Of a DNA stretch of 64,000 nucleotides, positions 36,072 through 45,124 are shown in pieces. The notes under the pieces are model-generated. The model had not been told where the DNA came from, searched no databases, and saw only the letters and a program-made list of their open reading frames with translations. This stretch comes from Klebsiella pneumoniae (GTDB lineage Bacteria; Pseudomonadota; Gammaproteobacteria; Ga0077536), in NCBI GenBank assembly GCA_945862315.1, contig CAMAXW010000002.1, positions 62,001-126,000 on the forward strand. The letters are read 5' to 3'. A program made the position numbers and the translations under genes. The number at the start of each line of letters is the position of its first letter. The first letter of the stretch is position 1.

Positions 36072-37517
36072 GTGTGTCAATTTTGGAGCCCAAAAACACT
36101 GGTCGTCGGCGTGCTGCTGCTGGGGCTCGGTGCGTGCGCCGGCAATCCTAGCCGACCGCCGCCCGCCACCTCGGACGCCACACAGACCGCCTGCCTCGCG
36201 GCGTTCAACGACGCCGACCGCCGTGTGGCGCAGGCTGGCGTGGGTGATGCCGACAGCGCACCCGTAGCGGGCTTTCCGTATCTGCGCGTCAATCGGCTGC
36301 TGGCGAGCTTTACCACCACGCCAATGGATGCGCCGGGTCGCAGCGCCTGGCTGGCACGTTTAGCCGCGCTCGATACGGATGGGCGCAAGATCGAGATGGC
36401 AGCGCTGGGCGCGCCCACCACAACGCTCGATCATTGTCGTCACCAACTGGTTGCAAGCCTGCTCACGAGCGGCACAGCGTGGGACACGCTATTGCGTGCC
36501 GCCACCGTCCCAGACGACTACCGGCAATTCCAGCGGGTGCTGGGTCTCTATCCGGTGGCGGCCCGCTTTGCGCGGCGCGGCATCGCCCGCTTGCAGAAGA
36601 CCGGAAATCCCCAGCCTCACCTCGACATCCCAGCCAACGCGCGGGTCTATGCCACGCCCGCCGCAGTGGCCGACGCCACCGCCACGACCCACGCTTTCGC
36701 TAACGCGGACCACGATGCCTTGGGTTTCCCAATCCTAGTCGCACCGGTGCTGGCCGCGCTGTTTGCCCAACACGCGCCGGTCTGGGTGGTGGCGAGTGCC
36801 AGCGAGGATGACCACATCGGCACCATCACCCGCCGCGCAACGGGCACGCCACTGGTGGCCGCGCCACCCAGCGTTTATCAGTACGCCTCCTACACGCGTT
36901 TCGAAAACCAGGTGCTATTGCAGTTGAACTACGTCATTTGGTTCCCGGCCCGTCCAGCGGTGGGGCGGTTCGATAGTCTCGCGGGGAAGTTTGACGGTTT
37001 GACCTGGCGGGTGACCCTCGACACCGACGGTGTGCCACTGGCGTTCGACACCCTGCACAACTGCGGGTGCTATCACCTGTGGTTCCCCACCACACGCCTG
37101 CGTTTGCGGCCCGTGGACCCCGCCGACGGGGAACCGCCGTGGGTCGCGGATAGCCTGGCGCCGCGCAGCCGCATCGGGGTGCAGTTGGCCGCCGGCACGC
37201 ACATGGTGCGGGGTGTAGGGCCGGCTCCGCCACACCCACCAGTGCTGTTGGAGGCCCAAGATTACACGACGCTGCGCGGGCTACCCGGGCCCGCGGGGAC
37301 CCCGCGCAGCTTGTTTGCACACGACGGCCTGGTGCCGGGATCGCAACGCGGCGAACGCTATCTACTGTGGCCCTTTGGCGTGCCATCGGCGGGCGCCATG
37401 CGACAACGCGGGCATCATGCCACGGCGTTCGTGGGCGTTCGGCATTTCGATGAGGCGCGGCTGCTGGAGCGGTATTTCAGCCGTGCAGCGTCGGCTCAAG
37501 GGCCTACCTCGCGCTGA
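36072..37517 (+). CDS. predicted lipoprotein of unknown function
   Basis: About 481 residues. The N-terminus has one Lys, a hydrophobic stretch (TLVVGVLLLG) and a lipobox LGAC followed by AGN, so an outer-membrane lipoprotein is likely. I propose the GTG at 36072, which gives a normal 21-residue signal; an ATG at 36006 would add 22 unusual residues. The mature part contains LRVNRLLASF, a central FENQVLLQLNYVIWFPARP and GVPLAFDTLHNCGCYHLWFPT, which look conserved, but I cannot name a family. It overlaps the convergent small gene by 22 bases. Confidence 0.7.
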   Translation: MCQFWSPKTLVVGVLLLGLGACAGNPSRPPPATSDATQTACLAAFNDADRRVAQAGVGDADSAPVAGFPYLRVNRLLASFTTTPMDAPGRSAWLARLAALDTDGRKIEMAALGAPTTTLDHCRHQLVASLLTSGTAWDTLLRAATVPDDYRQFQRVLGLYPVAARFARRGIARLQKTGNPQPHLDIPANARVYATPAAVADATATTHAFANADHDALGFPILVAPVLAALFAQHAPVWVVASASEDDHIGTITRRATGTPLVAAPPSVYQYASYTRFENQVLLQLNYVIWFPARPAVGRFDSLAGKFDGLTWRVTLDTDGVPLAFDTLHNCGCYHLWFPTTRLRLRPVDPADGEPPWVADSLAPRSRIGVQLAAGTHMVRGVGPAPPHPPVLLEAQDYTTLRGLPGPAGTPRSLFAHDGLVPGSQRGERYLLWPFGVPSAGAMRQRGHHATAFVGVRHFDEARLLERYFSRAASAQGPTSR

Positions 37518-37960
37518 CCGCTAGCGCCCAACGTCGCCTGTAGTTGGGCGGTCAGACGCTGCAAACGCGCCACTTCTGCCTGTAACGCATCGCGCTCGCG
37601 GGTAATTTGGGAGGCGTCGGCAAACGCATCAAACGCCGCATGCTCGGCGCGCTCGGCCCGCGCCAAAGCATCGCTGCGCTGGGCGCTTAGGGCTTCTTCG
37701 GCGCGCGTTGCCCCCACCGTTCGCCGCCAAAACTGGTTGAGCAGCGACCACGAGGGCCACGCGTTATCCTGCAGCCCATGCGTTTCGCGCAGCGTGGCGT
37801 AGGCCGCCAACTGCAAGTGCGCGAGGCTAGATTCTTGGAGAAAACTGACCAACTCGCGGTCACCCGCCCGGGTTGCATGCTCCGCAAACTGCTGCGCCAT
37901 GGCATGGACTGCGCGGGCTTCCCAGAAGCCCGCTGCTGACTCATCGAAGTCGATATTCAT
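37496..37960 (-). CDS. hypothetical protein with C-terminal coiled coil
   Basis: A 154-residue acidic/Ala-rich protein without signal peptide or membrane segment. Residues 1-85 contain Trp-rich helices (NAWPSWSLLNQFWRR), and residues of about 95-148 have heptad-like Leu/Ala spacing (ERAEHAAFDAF, DALQAEVARLQRLTAQLQ) that predicts a coiled coil. It lies 13 nt downstream of the M16 protease gene on the same strand. I do not recognise a family. Confidence 0.7.
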   Translation of the reverse strand: MNIDFDESAAGFWEARAVHAMAQQFAEHATRAGDRELVSFLQESSLAHLQLAAYATLRETHGLQDNAWPSWSLLNQFWRRTVGATRAEEALSAQRSDALARAERAEHAAFDAFADASQITRERDALQAEVARLQRLTAQLQATLGASGQREVGP

Positions 37961-37973
37961 CTGCCTGCACCGT

Positions 37974-40892
37974 TTAGAGGTTGAATAATGTCAGTCCCAA
38001 AGACTCGACGGTCGCACGCTCTCCCGCATGCGTCACCACCCCAATGACCCCGATTGCCGGTTGCAACCACGTGTTGGCCACGCGACGCAGGTCGGCCAAT
38101 GAGGTGCCCAGCACCTGCGCCCGGAAACGGCTGCGATGCGCCGCAGTGCGTCCATGCCGTTCGCTGTAGAACCAATGCACGGCCGCGCCGGCCGGCGAGC
38201 GGGGTTTATCGAGCCGCTGAATCACCCCTAAAATGGCTTCTTCTAGCAGCTGGGGCGCTTGTTCATCGTGCAACCAGCCCAATGCGCGATCGAAATCTGC
38301 CAGCGTCTCCGCGAGTCGCGGGTCACGGTAGGAATAAAACGCAAAGCTGGCCGTATCCCCATCAAAGCTTGCGCCCCCGCCATAGGCACCACCGCGTTCG
38401 CGTACCGTGGGGTGTAGAAAACCGTCCGATAGGTAACGCGCCAACACCGCCAGCGTCGGGGCGTCCGGCGCGCCTTCAGACGCCGCTGCATAGACTTTTG
38501 CGCAAAAATTAACCTCACCATTGGCAATCCACGCGCTGCCGGGCGCCGCGAGAGGGGCGGGCAAGCACAACGGCGCAGCAACGCCTCGCACCCCCGGCAG
38601 ACCGTGGGCCGCCAGCGCCGCCGCCGCGGCGTCCAGGCCATCGGCCTCGCCAACCAACAGCACTCGGGCGGGCGCTGCGAGCAGTTTTTGTTTGAGTTCG
38701 GCAAAACGTGCCAACAAGGCGACGAGCGGTTCATCGGCTTCGCGTGCGGCGGTTTCCAGCGCCTGCAAGGCCAGAATCTGCGCCGGCCCACCCCACAGGT
38801 CTGCCAGCCAAGCGGCCGGATTGAGACCCCGCATCGCCCCGTGCATCGCCAACTGGTGACCGCGGTCCGTGATGGACTGCTCTAAATCCGCACGCGACTG
38901 GGTGAGCAATTCGCGCAGCCTTTGCAATTCATCGCAGCGCACCTCGGCCAGAATTTCGCACACCACCCCAACCAGCTCAGGGGTGCGGCGCTTAAGGCCC
39001 TTCGCGGAAATCACCAACGCACCAGCACTCTGCGAGATGTCGGTGAGATGGCTGCGAATAGCGGCACTGGCCCCAAACTGGCCCACGAGCGCGCGCCGCG
39101 ATTGGGTTTCCAGATAAGTCTCACGGCCAGCGCCGAGGTCGGTGAGGTAGTCGGCAAACAGTGCGAGGGTGGCGATTTCGGTGGGCGTGAGCGCGGGCAA
39201 ATCCACCACCAACTGCACCCGGACGATGCCGTTGGTGCCCCGTTCGTAGCAGTGTGTGGGCAAACCGGCCACTTCGCGCAAAGTCCCCACAATGGGCACT
39301 TCACCGGCCGGCACATCCGCCAAGGTGATCCGGGGCAAAGCATCCGGATCCTCGGTGCGGCTTTGGCGCGCCGCCAGGGCCGCACTCGCGGTCGTGATAT
39401 TGGCGCGTGCAGCGTCATCTAGCCGCGCTGCAAGTTGGGCCAACCGCAGGTGCTCGGCCGCACGTTCGGCGTCGCGCTTGCCGGTATTGGGGGCCATGGT
39501 GACGCAGGCCCGATGCGCGTTATCGAGCAACAGGCGCCGCACCAACGCGCGAAAATAATCGGGTTGAGTGACCTGCTCGCGCAGTTCTGCCAGTAAGGCG
39601 TCGAGGTCCAGCAGCGCGACCGGATCGGCACGATACAGCGCCCCGGGTAGCACCCGGCTCATCAGTTGCAGACCATAGGGATAACCATCCCCACCCACAT
39701 CGCGTTGGGACATCTCAACCCGATCGAGCACCGCTTCTAGCACCGCACCTTGCGCACCCTCTGCGGCCAGTTTTTCCAACACGGCCAGAATTCCCTGCTC
39801 GAGCGCCGCCAGATGAATGGCATCGCTACCCTCAACGCCACAATAAAACGCCAACTGACGCCCCGAGTCGTCGACCCCGCACAGCTCCGAGGGGGCGCGT
39901 GCCAGAGCGGTGGTTTCTAAAAAATGTCGCAGCGGGGATGCGCTGTGGTCCAGCAACACGCTGGAGAGCAAATGCGCTTCCAACGAGGCCCGAGGGTCCG
40001 CGCCTTCGCCCAGCAGCCAGCCCCAAACCAAATGGGTGGCGTGCTCGGTGTCGTCGTCCTCGTCGATGGCGTAATCCGTCACCAAAGTGCGCGGCGCGCT
40101 TAAGACCGGCTGCAGCGCGCTCACCAAAGGTGCCGCACTAGCCGGCGCGTGGCCGGCGTAACGATCGAGCGCCAGCGCTGCAAAGCGCGCCTGATGTTCA
40201 CGCGGGTCAAAACAGCCGTAGGTCAAAAAGACCGCCAGTGCCGGATGGTAGTGGCGCGCATGGAAAGCCCGCAGCGCCGGATGCGTGAGGTCTGGAATCT
40301 CCGCCGGATCCCCACCGCTATTGAACCGATAGGAGGTGTTTGGAAACAGCGTCGCCTGCAAGTGATGCCACAACTGAGACACCGGGGAGCTCATCGCGCC
40401 TTTCATCTCGTTGAACACCACGCCCTTGAAGACCAAATCGGAGGCGGGATCCTGGGGGTCAGAAAATTCCACCCGGCAGCCTTCCTGCGCGAAATCCAAA
40501 GGGTCCAACAAAGGGAAAAACACCGCATCCAGATAGACGTTCAGGAGGTTGTCGAAATCCTTACGGTTGCGGGTCGCGAAAGGGTAGGCCGTACTGTCGC
40601 TGCTGGTGAAGGCGTTCATAAAAGTATTCAGTGAACGTCGCAGCATCATAAAAAACGGGTCACGCACGGGGTAACGCTGGCTACCGCACAGCGTGGTGTG
40701 TTCCAAAATGTGGGCAACCCCGGTGGAGTCTGCGGGAATCGTGGGAAAGGCCACCATGAAAGCGTTGTTGTCGTCGTCGCAAGCCAAATGGTAGTGCCTA
40801 GCGCCGGTGGCCGGATGGAGATAGGCCTGGAACTCAAGATTTAGCGTGGGGATCCGGCGCGTTTCCAACAGTTCGAAAGAAGATCCAGTCAT
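37974..40892 (-). CDS. M16 family metallopeptidase, PreP-like
   Basis: A 972-residue inverzincin of the M16C (presequence protease/Cym1) type, cleaving short peptides in an enclosed chamber. Seen: the inverted zinc motif HILEH at residues 61-65 with the following TTLCGS, a further acidic segment FNEMKGAMSSP about 90 residues on, the M16C-associated middle region and a C-terminal half with GAYGGGASFDG and YRDPRLAETL. Length is standard for full two-halved enzymes. The HAD gene upstream overlaps its ATG by four bases. Confidence 0.93.
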   Translation of the reverse strand: MTGSSFELLETRRIPTLNLEFQAYLHPATGARHYHLACDDDNNAFMVAFPTIPADSTGVAHILEHTTLCGSQRYPVRDPFFMMLRRSLNTFMNAFTSSDSTAYPFATRNRKDFDNLLNVYLDAVFFPLLDPLDFAQEGCRVEFSDPQDPASDLVFKGVVFNEMKGAMSSPVSQLWHHLQATLFPNTSYRFNSGGDPAEIPDLTHPALRAFHARHYHPALAVFLTYGCFDPREHQARFAALALDRYAGHAPASAAPLVSALQPVLSAPRTLVTDYAIDEDDDTEHATHLVWGWLLGEGADPRASLEAHLLSSVLLDHSASPLRHFLETTALARAPSELCGVDDSGRQLAFYCGVEGSDAIHLAALEQGILAVLEKLAAEGAQGAVLEAVLDRVEMSQRDVGGDGYPYGLQLMSRVLPGALYRADPVALLDLDALLAELREQVTQPDYFRALVRRLLLDNAHRACVTMAPNTGKRDAERAAEHLRLAQLAARLDDAARANITTASAALAARQSRTEDPDALPRITLADVPAGEVPIVGTLREVAGLPTHCYERGTNGIVRVQLVVDLPALTPTEIATLALFADYLTDLGAGRETYLETQSRRALVGQFGASAAIRSHLTDISQSAGALVISAKGLKRRTPELVGVVCEILAEVRCDELQRLRELLTQSRADLEQSITDRGHQLAMHGAMRGLNPAAWLADLWGGPAQILALQALETAAREADEPLVALLARFAELKQKLLAAPARVLLVGEADGLDAAAAALAAHGLPGVRGVAAPLCLPAPLAAPGSAWIANGEVNFCAKVYAAASEGAPDAPTLAVLARYLSDGFLHPTVRERGGAYGGGASFDGDTASFAFYSYRDPRLAETLADFDRALGWLHDEQAPQLLEEAILGVIQRLDKPRSPAGAAVHWFYSERHGRTAAHRSRFRAQVLGTSLADLRRVANTWLQPAIGVIGVVTHAGERATVESLGLTLFNL

Positions 40893-41608
40893 GTTTCTAC
40901 GGTCCTTTTTAACGCGAATTCTGCCGCGAGTCGCTCAATCGCTGCCGGCAAGTCGGTCAGCGTCGTAATTTCGGCGTGTGCCGGACGGTACTCGGTTGGC
41001 CACACACGTGCCCGGCGATTCACCCAGACCGACGCCAACCGGGCTCGATGGGCACCCTCAATGTCGTACAGCGGCTCATCCCCAACATGCACAACGCTCT
41101 CCGCGGCCACCCCGGCGCGCCGCCACACGGCTTCGAACATGCGGGGATCGGGTTTGCTGGTGCCGGTATCGGCTGGCGACAAAGCAAACTCGAAATAATC
41201 GGCCACGCCCGCGCGCACCAAATCGGTATTGCCGTTGGTCAACGCCACCAAACGATAGCGTAGGGCCAGTGCGCGCAGCACCGCATCAACCTCGGGATAT
41301 AAAACGACTTGGCTGCGCGCCGCCACAAAGACCGCAATGCCCAGCGGGGCCAAGTCTTCTGGATAGTCAAACTGCCGGCACAGTTCGCGCAGCGCGCTCA
41401 AGCGCAACTGGGTGAAATCGTGCGCCAGCGCCGGTTGTTCGCGGGCCAACTCCCGGCGCCGCGCTTGGAGTTCCGGAATGCCCAGAGCTGCCGTCACCCG
41501 TGGCAGATGCGCCTGCAGCCACGCGTAATGCAATTCCTCAGCCCGCCAGAGCACGGGCCCGGCGTCCCACAGGGTGTCATCGAGATCAAACGAAATTAGC
41601 GCCAGCAC
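40889..41608 (-). CDS. HAD-IA family hydrolase (YigB-like)
   Basis: A 239-residue HAD phosphatase. Seen: motif I FDLDDTLWDAG near residues 7-17, with both catalytic Asp; motif II LVALTNGNTD; the Lys in TSKPDPRMFEAVW; and motif IV VHVGDEPLYDIEGAHRA. The cap type resembles YigB/FMN phosphatases. I chose the GTG at 41608 because homology starts there; the open frame to 41758 would overlap divergent yajQ. Its TGA overlaps the protease ATG (ATGA), suggesting coupling. Confidence 0.86.
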   Translation of the reverse strand: MLALISFDLDDTLWDAGPVLWRAEELHYAWLQAHLPRVTAALGIPELQARRRELAREQPALAHDFTQLRLSALRELCRQFDYPEDLAPLGIAVFVAARSQVVLYPEVDAVLRALALRYRLVALTNGNTDLVRAGVADYFEFALSPADTGTSKPDPRMFEAVWRRAGVAAESVVHVGDEPLYDIEGAHRARLASVWVNRRARVWPTEYRPAHAEITTLTDLPAAIERLAAEFALKRTVET

Positions 41609-41708
41609 GGTTTTCTCTATCGTTGGGATGGAAGTGGGAGCTTGCAAGGCTGTGGGGTCGGGGCGCGAAGCGCTAAACTCCAAGGCCTTGAGTTGCTGGA
41701 GCGCCATC

Positions 41709-42191
41709 ATGCCTTCATTTGATGTGGTCTCGGAAGTTGATGCCCACGAACTTGCCAACGCGGTCGATCAAACTACGCGTGAGATCGGCAATCGGTTCGA
41801 TTTAAAAGGCACCGGCGCGCGTGTTGAGCAGGAAAAATACGTTCTCACGCTCATCGCAGAAGCCGATTTTCAGGTGCAACAGGTGCTCGAAATCCTGCGC
41901 CTGCGCATGGCCAAGCGTGGCATCGATGTCACCTGCCTCGATATAGGCGAGGTCAGCCGTAATTTGAGTGAAGCCCGGCAAAAGGTCACCGTGCGCAATG
42001 GGCTCGACGCGGAATACGCGCGCAAGGTCGTCAAGGCGATCAAAGAGACTCAAATTAAGGTGCAGGTGCAAATTCAGGATGAGCAAGTGCGCATTACTGG
42101 CAAAAAACGCGACGACCTACAGGATGTCATGGCCGCACTGCGTGGCATGACCTTGGGCGTGCCCCTGCAATTCACTAATTTTCGCGACTAA
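41709..42191 (+). CDS. yajQ: YajQ family nucleotide-binding protein
   Basis: A 160-residue YajQ protein beginning MPSFDVVSEVD, the invariant N-terminus. Seen: NRFDLKGTGA, the RLAKRGID-like segment (RMAKRGIDVTCLD), KVVKAIKETQIKVQVQIQDEQVRITGKKRDDLQDVMAALR and the end PLQFTNFRD. Family members bind cyclic di-GMP or nucleotides in some species and are linked to virulence or phage control. It is divergent from the HAD gene and heads a run of three small genes. Confidence 0.97.
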   Translation: MPSFDVVSEVDAHELANAVDQTTREIGNRFDLKGTGARVEQEKYVLTLIAEADFQVQQVLEILRLRMAKRGIDVTCLDIGEVSRNLSEARQKVTVRNGLDAEYARKVVKAIKETQIKVQVQIQDEQVRITGKKRDDLQDVMAALRGMTLGVPLQFTNFRD

Positions 42192-42203
42192 GGCTGCGCC
42201 GAC

Positions 42204-42392
42204 ATGGTGTCTGAACAAACTTTTGACTGTCCTTACTGCGGCGAAGCCGTGAGCTGCGTGATTGATGGTTCGGCGGGCACCCAACGCTACGTCGAGGACT
42301 GCGAAGTGTGCTGCCAGCCGATCGAAATCCGCTGCGATTTCGACCTCGACGGGCAACTGGAACAGTTTCAAGCCCGACGCTCGGACGACTGA
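42204..42392 (+). CDS. CPXCG motif cysteine-rich protein
   Basis: A 62-residue zinc-ribbon-like protein: CPYCGEAVSC near the N-terminus and CEVCCQPIEIRCDFD in the middle provide the Cys ligands, and the C-terminus is acidic/polar. It matches the small proteobacterial CPXCG family of unknown role. AAGG lies 8 nt before the ATG, 12 nt after yajQ, and the DUF3301 gene follows after 7 nt. Confidence 0.93.
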   Translation: MVSEQTFDCPYCGEAVSCVIDGSAGTQRYVEDCEVCCQPIEIRCDFDLDGQLEQFQARRSDD

Positions 42393-42399
42393 GCACCTG

Positions 42400-42735
42400 A
42401 TGCACGAGGCGCTAGCACTATTGTTGGTCGCCGGTGGCTTGGCGGGGCTGTGGAGCTGGAGTACCGCGGGACGGGAATGTGCCATCAGGGGAATCGACAA
42501 ACTCTGCCGCGAGTTAGCCCTGCAGCGGCTAGACGACAGCGTAGCCCTCCACCGGCTGGCCCTAGAACGGCAGTATGGCCGGCTGACGGTCTTACGCGTG
42601 TATCGTTTTGAGTTCAGTCGGGATGGCGCACAGCGCCACATCGGCGAGGTGGCGCTGACCAACGGCGCGCTGGCCTGGGCTCAGGTGCACGCGCCCGAAG
42701 GCGCCATTTATCTCGATTTGCGGCCTTCCGGCTGA
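42400..42735 (+). CDS. DUF3301 domain protein
   Basis: A 111-residue protein with an N-terminal hydrophobic anchor (ALALLLVAGGLAGLW), then CRELALQRLDDSVALHRLALER and RVYRFEFSRDGAQRHIGEVAL, which match the gammaproteobacterial DUF3301 family. I start at the ATG at 42400 rather than at an upstream in-frame ATG, because the latter would overlap the CPXCG gene by 130 bases. It is likely co-transcribed with yajQ and the CPXCG gene and ends 6 nt from the convergent cNMP/rhodanese gene. Confidence 0.85.
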   Translation: MHEALALLLVAGGLAGLWSWSTAGRECAIRGIDKLCRELALQRLDDSVALHRLALERQYGRLTVLRVYRFEFSRDGAQRHIGEVALTNGALAWAQVHAPEGAIYLDLRPSG

Positions 42736-42741
42736 GCCCAA

Positions 42742-43830
42742 TCAGCCCTCATCCAAGCCTTTGGCCAGTTCGTCGATTAACGCCTGGGTATGAGCCCGCG
42801 CCGCCGCCTTGCTAGCCTTGTCGCGTTCGCGCAGGCGCGCCAAATGCGCCGCCGACGACAGATGCTCACCGCCCTGCGTCGCTCGTAAGGCCTCTTGCTC
42901 CTGCAGCCAGTCTTCAATTTCACGTTCGGCGTCGTCACGCAGATCCGGCACGAGAGAGAGTCGGGCTGGCACCGCAGCGTGCGCGCGACGCTCCAGCGCG
43001 GGCGACGGGCCGGCTAGGCTAGTGGCTCGCGGAAGCGCGTCAGCGGGGATAATTTCCAGATCGGGCGGGGGCACGGCCGGTGCGGTCAAAAGGTCGTAGC
43101 GCTGCAAACCGCCGCGCAGATAGTAAACATCGAAGCCCCGCTCGGCCAACAAAAATGCCCCCACGGCGCTGCGCACGCCGTTACGGCAATACACCACAAA
43201 GCGGCGATCGCGCGGCAGCCCAACCGCGAATTGACGCAGCCCCGCCAGCGGCACTTGAAGGGCATTGGCGCGCGTGCCTAGGTCGCGCGCGCGTTCCTCG
43301 CGCACGTCGAGCCAACACGCACCGGCATTCAACACCAGCTCCTGTGCTTGGTGGTATTCGAGGGGTCGGACCAGCGGCCGGCGCAGCGCGTCAAGAAAAG
43401 CCTGCTTCGGCAAGCGCAGCAGCGTGCCTGCCGTGAGCATGCGCACGGAGGCGTTACGTTGCCGATTAACCACCAGTGCTTCTTCACCAAAAGCGTCTCC
43501 CGGCCCCAATTCTGCCAACCGACGCCCCACGCCATTGGGTTCTTCGCGACGCTCCACCTCGCATTGGCCGCTGGCGATAACGTAGTAATGCTCGCCGGGT
43601 TCCCCTTGGCGAATCACCCAATCACCCGCCCTAAAACGGGTTTTCTCAAAGGCCTCCAACATGCGTTGGAGTTGGCCGGACGGCAGCTTGGCCAGTTCGG
43701 TGGTCTGTATGCGGCCACGTAACCACGCTTTTAGCGACTCCACACTGGCACCCGCCGCGGTGGTGGTGTTCAAGTGACTGCCGATTTCCGCAGCGCTCAT
43801 CGCGGATAGCTCCCTAGTAGGCTTGGACAT
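42742..43830 (-). CDS. cyclic nucleotide-binding domain/rhodanese fusion
   Basis: A 362-residue, two-domain soluble protein. Residues of about 45-160 form a cNMP-binding (CRP-type) beta-roll with GEPGEHYYVIASGQCEVERRE and GDAFGEEALVVNRQRNASV. Residues of about 165-265 form a rhodanese domain with ACWLDVREE and the active loop CRNGVRSA, giving Cys215. A polar tail with charged helices follows (about 265-362). No helix-turn-helix is visible, so it is probably a signal-gated sulfurtransferase or regulator; the ligand is unknown. It converges on the DUF3301 gene. Confidence 0.85.
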   Translation of the reverse strand: MSKPTRELSAMSAAEIGSHLNTTTAAGASVESLKAWLRGRIQTTELAKLPSGQLQRMLEAFEKTRFRAGDWVIRQGEPGEHYYVIASGQCEVERREEPNGVGRRLAELGPGDAFGEEALVVNRQRNASVRMLTAGTLLRLPKQAFLDALRRPLVRPLEYHQAQELVLNAGACWLDVREERARDLGTRANALQVPLAGLRQFAVGLPRDRRFVVYCRNGVRSAVGAFLLAERGFDVYYLRGGLQRYDLLTAPAVPPPDLEIIPADALPRATSLAGPSPALERRAHAAVPARLSLVPDLRDDAEREIEDWLQEQEALRATQGGEHLSSAAHLARLRERDKASKAAARAHTQALIDELAKGLDEG

Positions 43831-44194
43831 GAGTAGGTTTGGACAAAAACTTTAGTGGCACCTTGGTGTAAAAGTAATAACGGCACGCGCGCGCTTTTTC
43901 GCTGTGCCGATATAACGCAATGAGAAACTCGTCACGCATTTGCCTACCCGCAGGCTACTAAAGCACCAGCGGGCGGTCGGTGTGCGCGGTTGGACGGGCG
44001 ATCAGCACCCCGTGTAGCCGGCTCCCCCATCACCCAACTGACGCTGGGTTGCGCGATCGATCGCCGCCACCACATGGCGCCGCCCCAAACGCACCGCTCA
44101 AGGCTGAGGCCTGCCGAGGTAGGCGGGCGATATGCCGGGAGGTTCTTGTTAGAGAGCGACAGGGTAGAATCGGCCCGTGTGGTTAACGTGCTGA
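43831..44194. other. intergenic region, no supported gene
   Basis: About 360 bases between the start of the cNMP/rhodanese gene (minus) and the DUF465 gene (plus), so it should hold two divergent promoters. A CGGCAC/GTGCCG inverted repeat near 43880-43908 with a T-rich loop is visible. I see no reading frame with a convincing product. Confidence 0.45.
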
Positions 44195-44413
44195 ATGGGT
44201 GTTGGTGTGCGAAAAGAGAGTTCCGTATCCGTCGAGCGACGCCTTCGGGCGTTCGAGGTTGAACATCGCGATCTGGACGAAATTGTGGCGCGCTTGAGCC
44301 TGCAGCCGGATATCGACGAACTGCTGCTAAAACGACTCAAGCGCCGCAAGCTATTGCTGAAAGATCAAATAGCGCTGCTGCGCAGTTCATTGATTCCCAA
44401 TTTAGACGCCTGA
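44195..44413 (+). CDS. DUF465 (YdcH) family protein
   Basis: A 72-residue coiled protein with LEVEHRDLDEIVARL-like N-terminal helix and the signature DIDELLLKRLKRRKLLLKDQIALLR, typical of the YdcH/DUF465 family of small helical-hairpin proteins of unknown role. The N-terminus is uncertain: ATG 44195 or a GTG a few codons later. The 3' end overlaps the convergent PilZ gene by 49 bases. Confidence 0.88.
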   Translation: MGVGVRKESSVSVERRLRAFEVEHRDLDEIVARLSLQPDIDELLLKRLKRRKLLLKDQIALLRSSLIPNLDA

Positions 44414-44892
44414 TACCAACCCAAGCGCCGTTGGGTGGGCAATTCATCGCCAAAAAATGCCGCCAGAACGCGCTGCGCCTTGGGCCGCAGGGCTACAAAG
44501 CGAAAGCCCAGCACGCAACAGGGCGCGGCAAGCCGGGTCGCGCGATACAACAACTGTACCCCTACCGACAGCACCTGCGGCCCGTCCGGCAGCGCCAGGG
44601 TGAAACTTGCCTGCAACACCGGGCCATTTTCACTGTTCAAGCGTCCGACCAGCGGGCAAATAACTTGCGCGGTGGCCACGTTGCAATGGATCTGAAAACC
44701 CTCTGAGGTTGCGTCCTGCACCCAGGCGGCGGCGTGTTGGCCGAGGTCGCTGCGAAAAGTCACCGGTAAATTGAGCGGCTGGCGCGCCCGCCGGCGTTGG
44801 TCGCGGGCATTAGGGTAAGTGGTTGGAACCGTGGGCAAGTGCTGCACGGCCGCACGCTGGGTGTTCTGCCAACTGGAAATCTGCACTATCAC
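44365..44892 (-). CDS. PilZ domain protein
   Basis: A 175-residue protein with a PilZ-type c-di-GMP-binding pattern: RRRARQ near residues 33-38, then LPVTFRS, and about 20 residues on DATSEGFQI, the D/NxSxxG motif. The remaining beta-strands (VSVGVQLLYR, CCVLGFRFV) are consistent with the domain. No membrane segment. The first Arg pair and the DxSxxG are seen directly; c-di-GMP binding is inferred from the family. It overlaps the DUF465 gene tail-to-tail. Confidence 0.72.
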   Translation of the reverse strand: MIVQISSWQNTQRAAVQHLPTVPTTYPNARDQRRRARQPLNLPVTFRSDLGQHAAAWVQDATSEGFQIHCNVATAQVICPLVGRLNSENGPVLQASFTLALPDGPQVLSVGVQLLYRATRLAAPCCVLGFRFVALRPKAQRVLAAFFGDELPTQRRLGWYQASKLGINELRSSAI

Positions 44893-45124
44893 CTTGCACC
44901 TCCCTGATGATTATGGTTCTACGGCGTAAGCCTAGAGGGGAGTTGACCGAGAAACTGTGCAGTGGGTCACAGTCTGGAGCAGCCGCACCCCCGTTAACCC
45001 TTGTTTACCTTTGGCCGGACCTAGGGTCGTCAATTGGGGGCTCTGCCACGCCGCGCGGGGGTGGGTAGGCTGGCTCGTCGGGTTGTCATACAATTTGGGT
45101 TCAACTTCTGCAGCGGGTTCATCC

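Noticed and set aside
43880-43908. CGGCAC/GTGCCG hairpin as a terminator
   Set aside because: It lies between two divergent gene starts rather than after a gene, and the T-run is in the loop, not after the stem.
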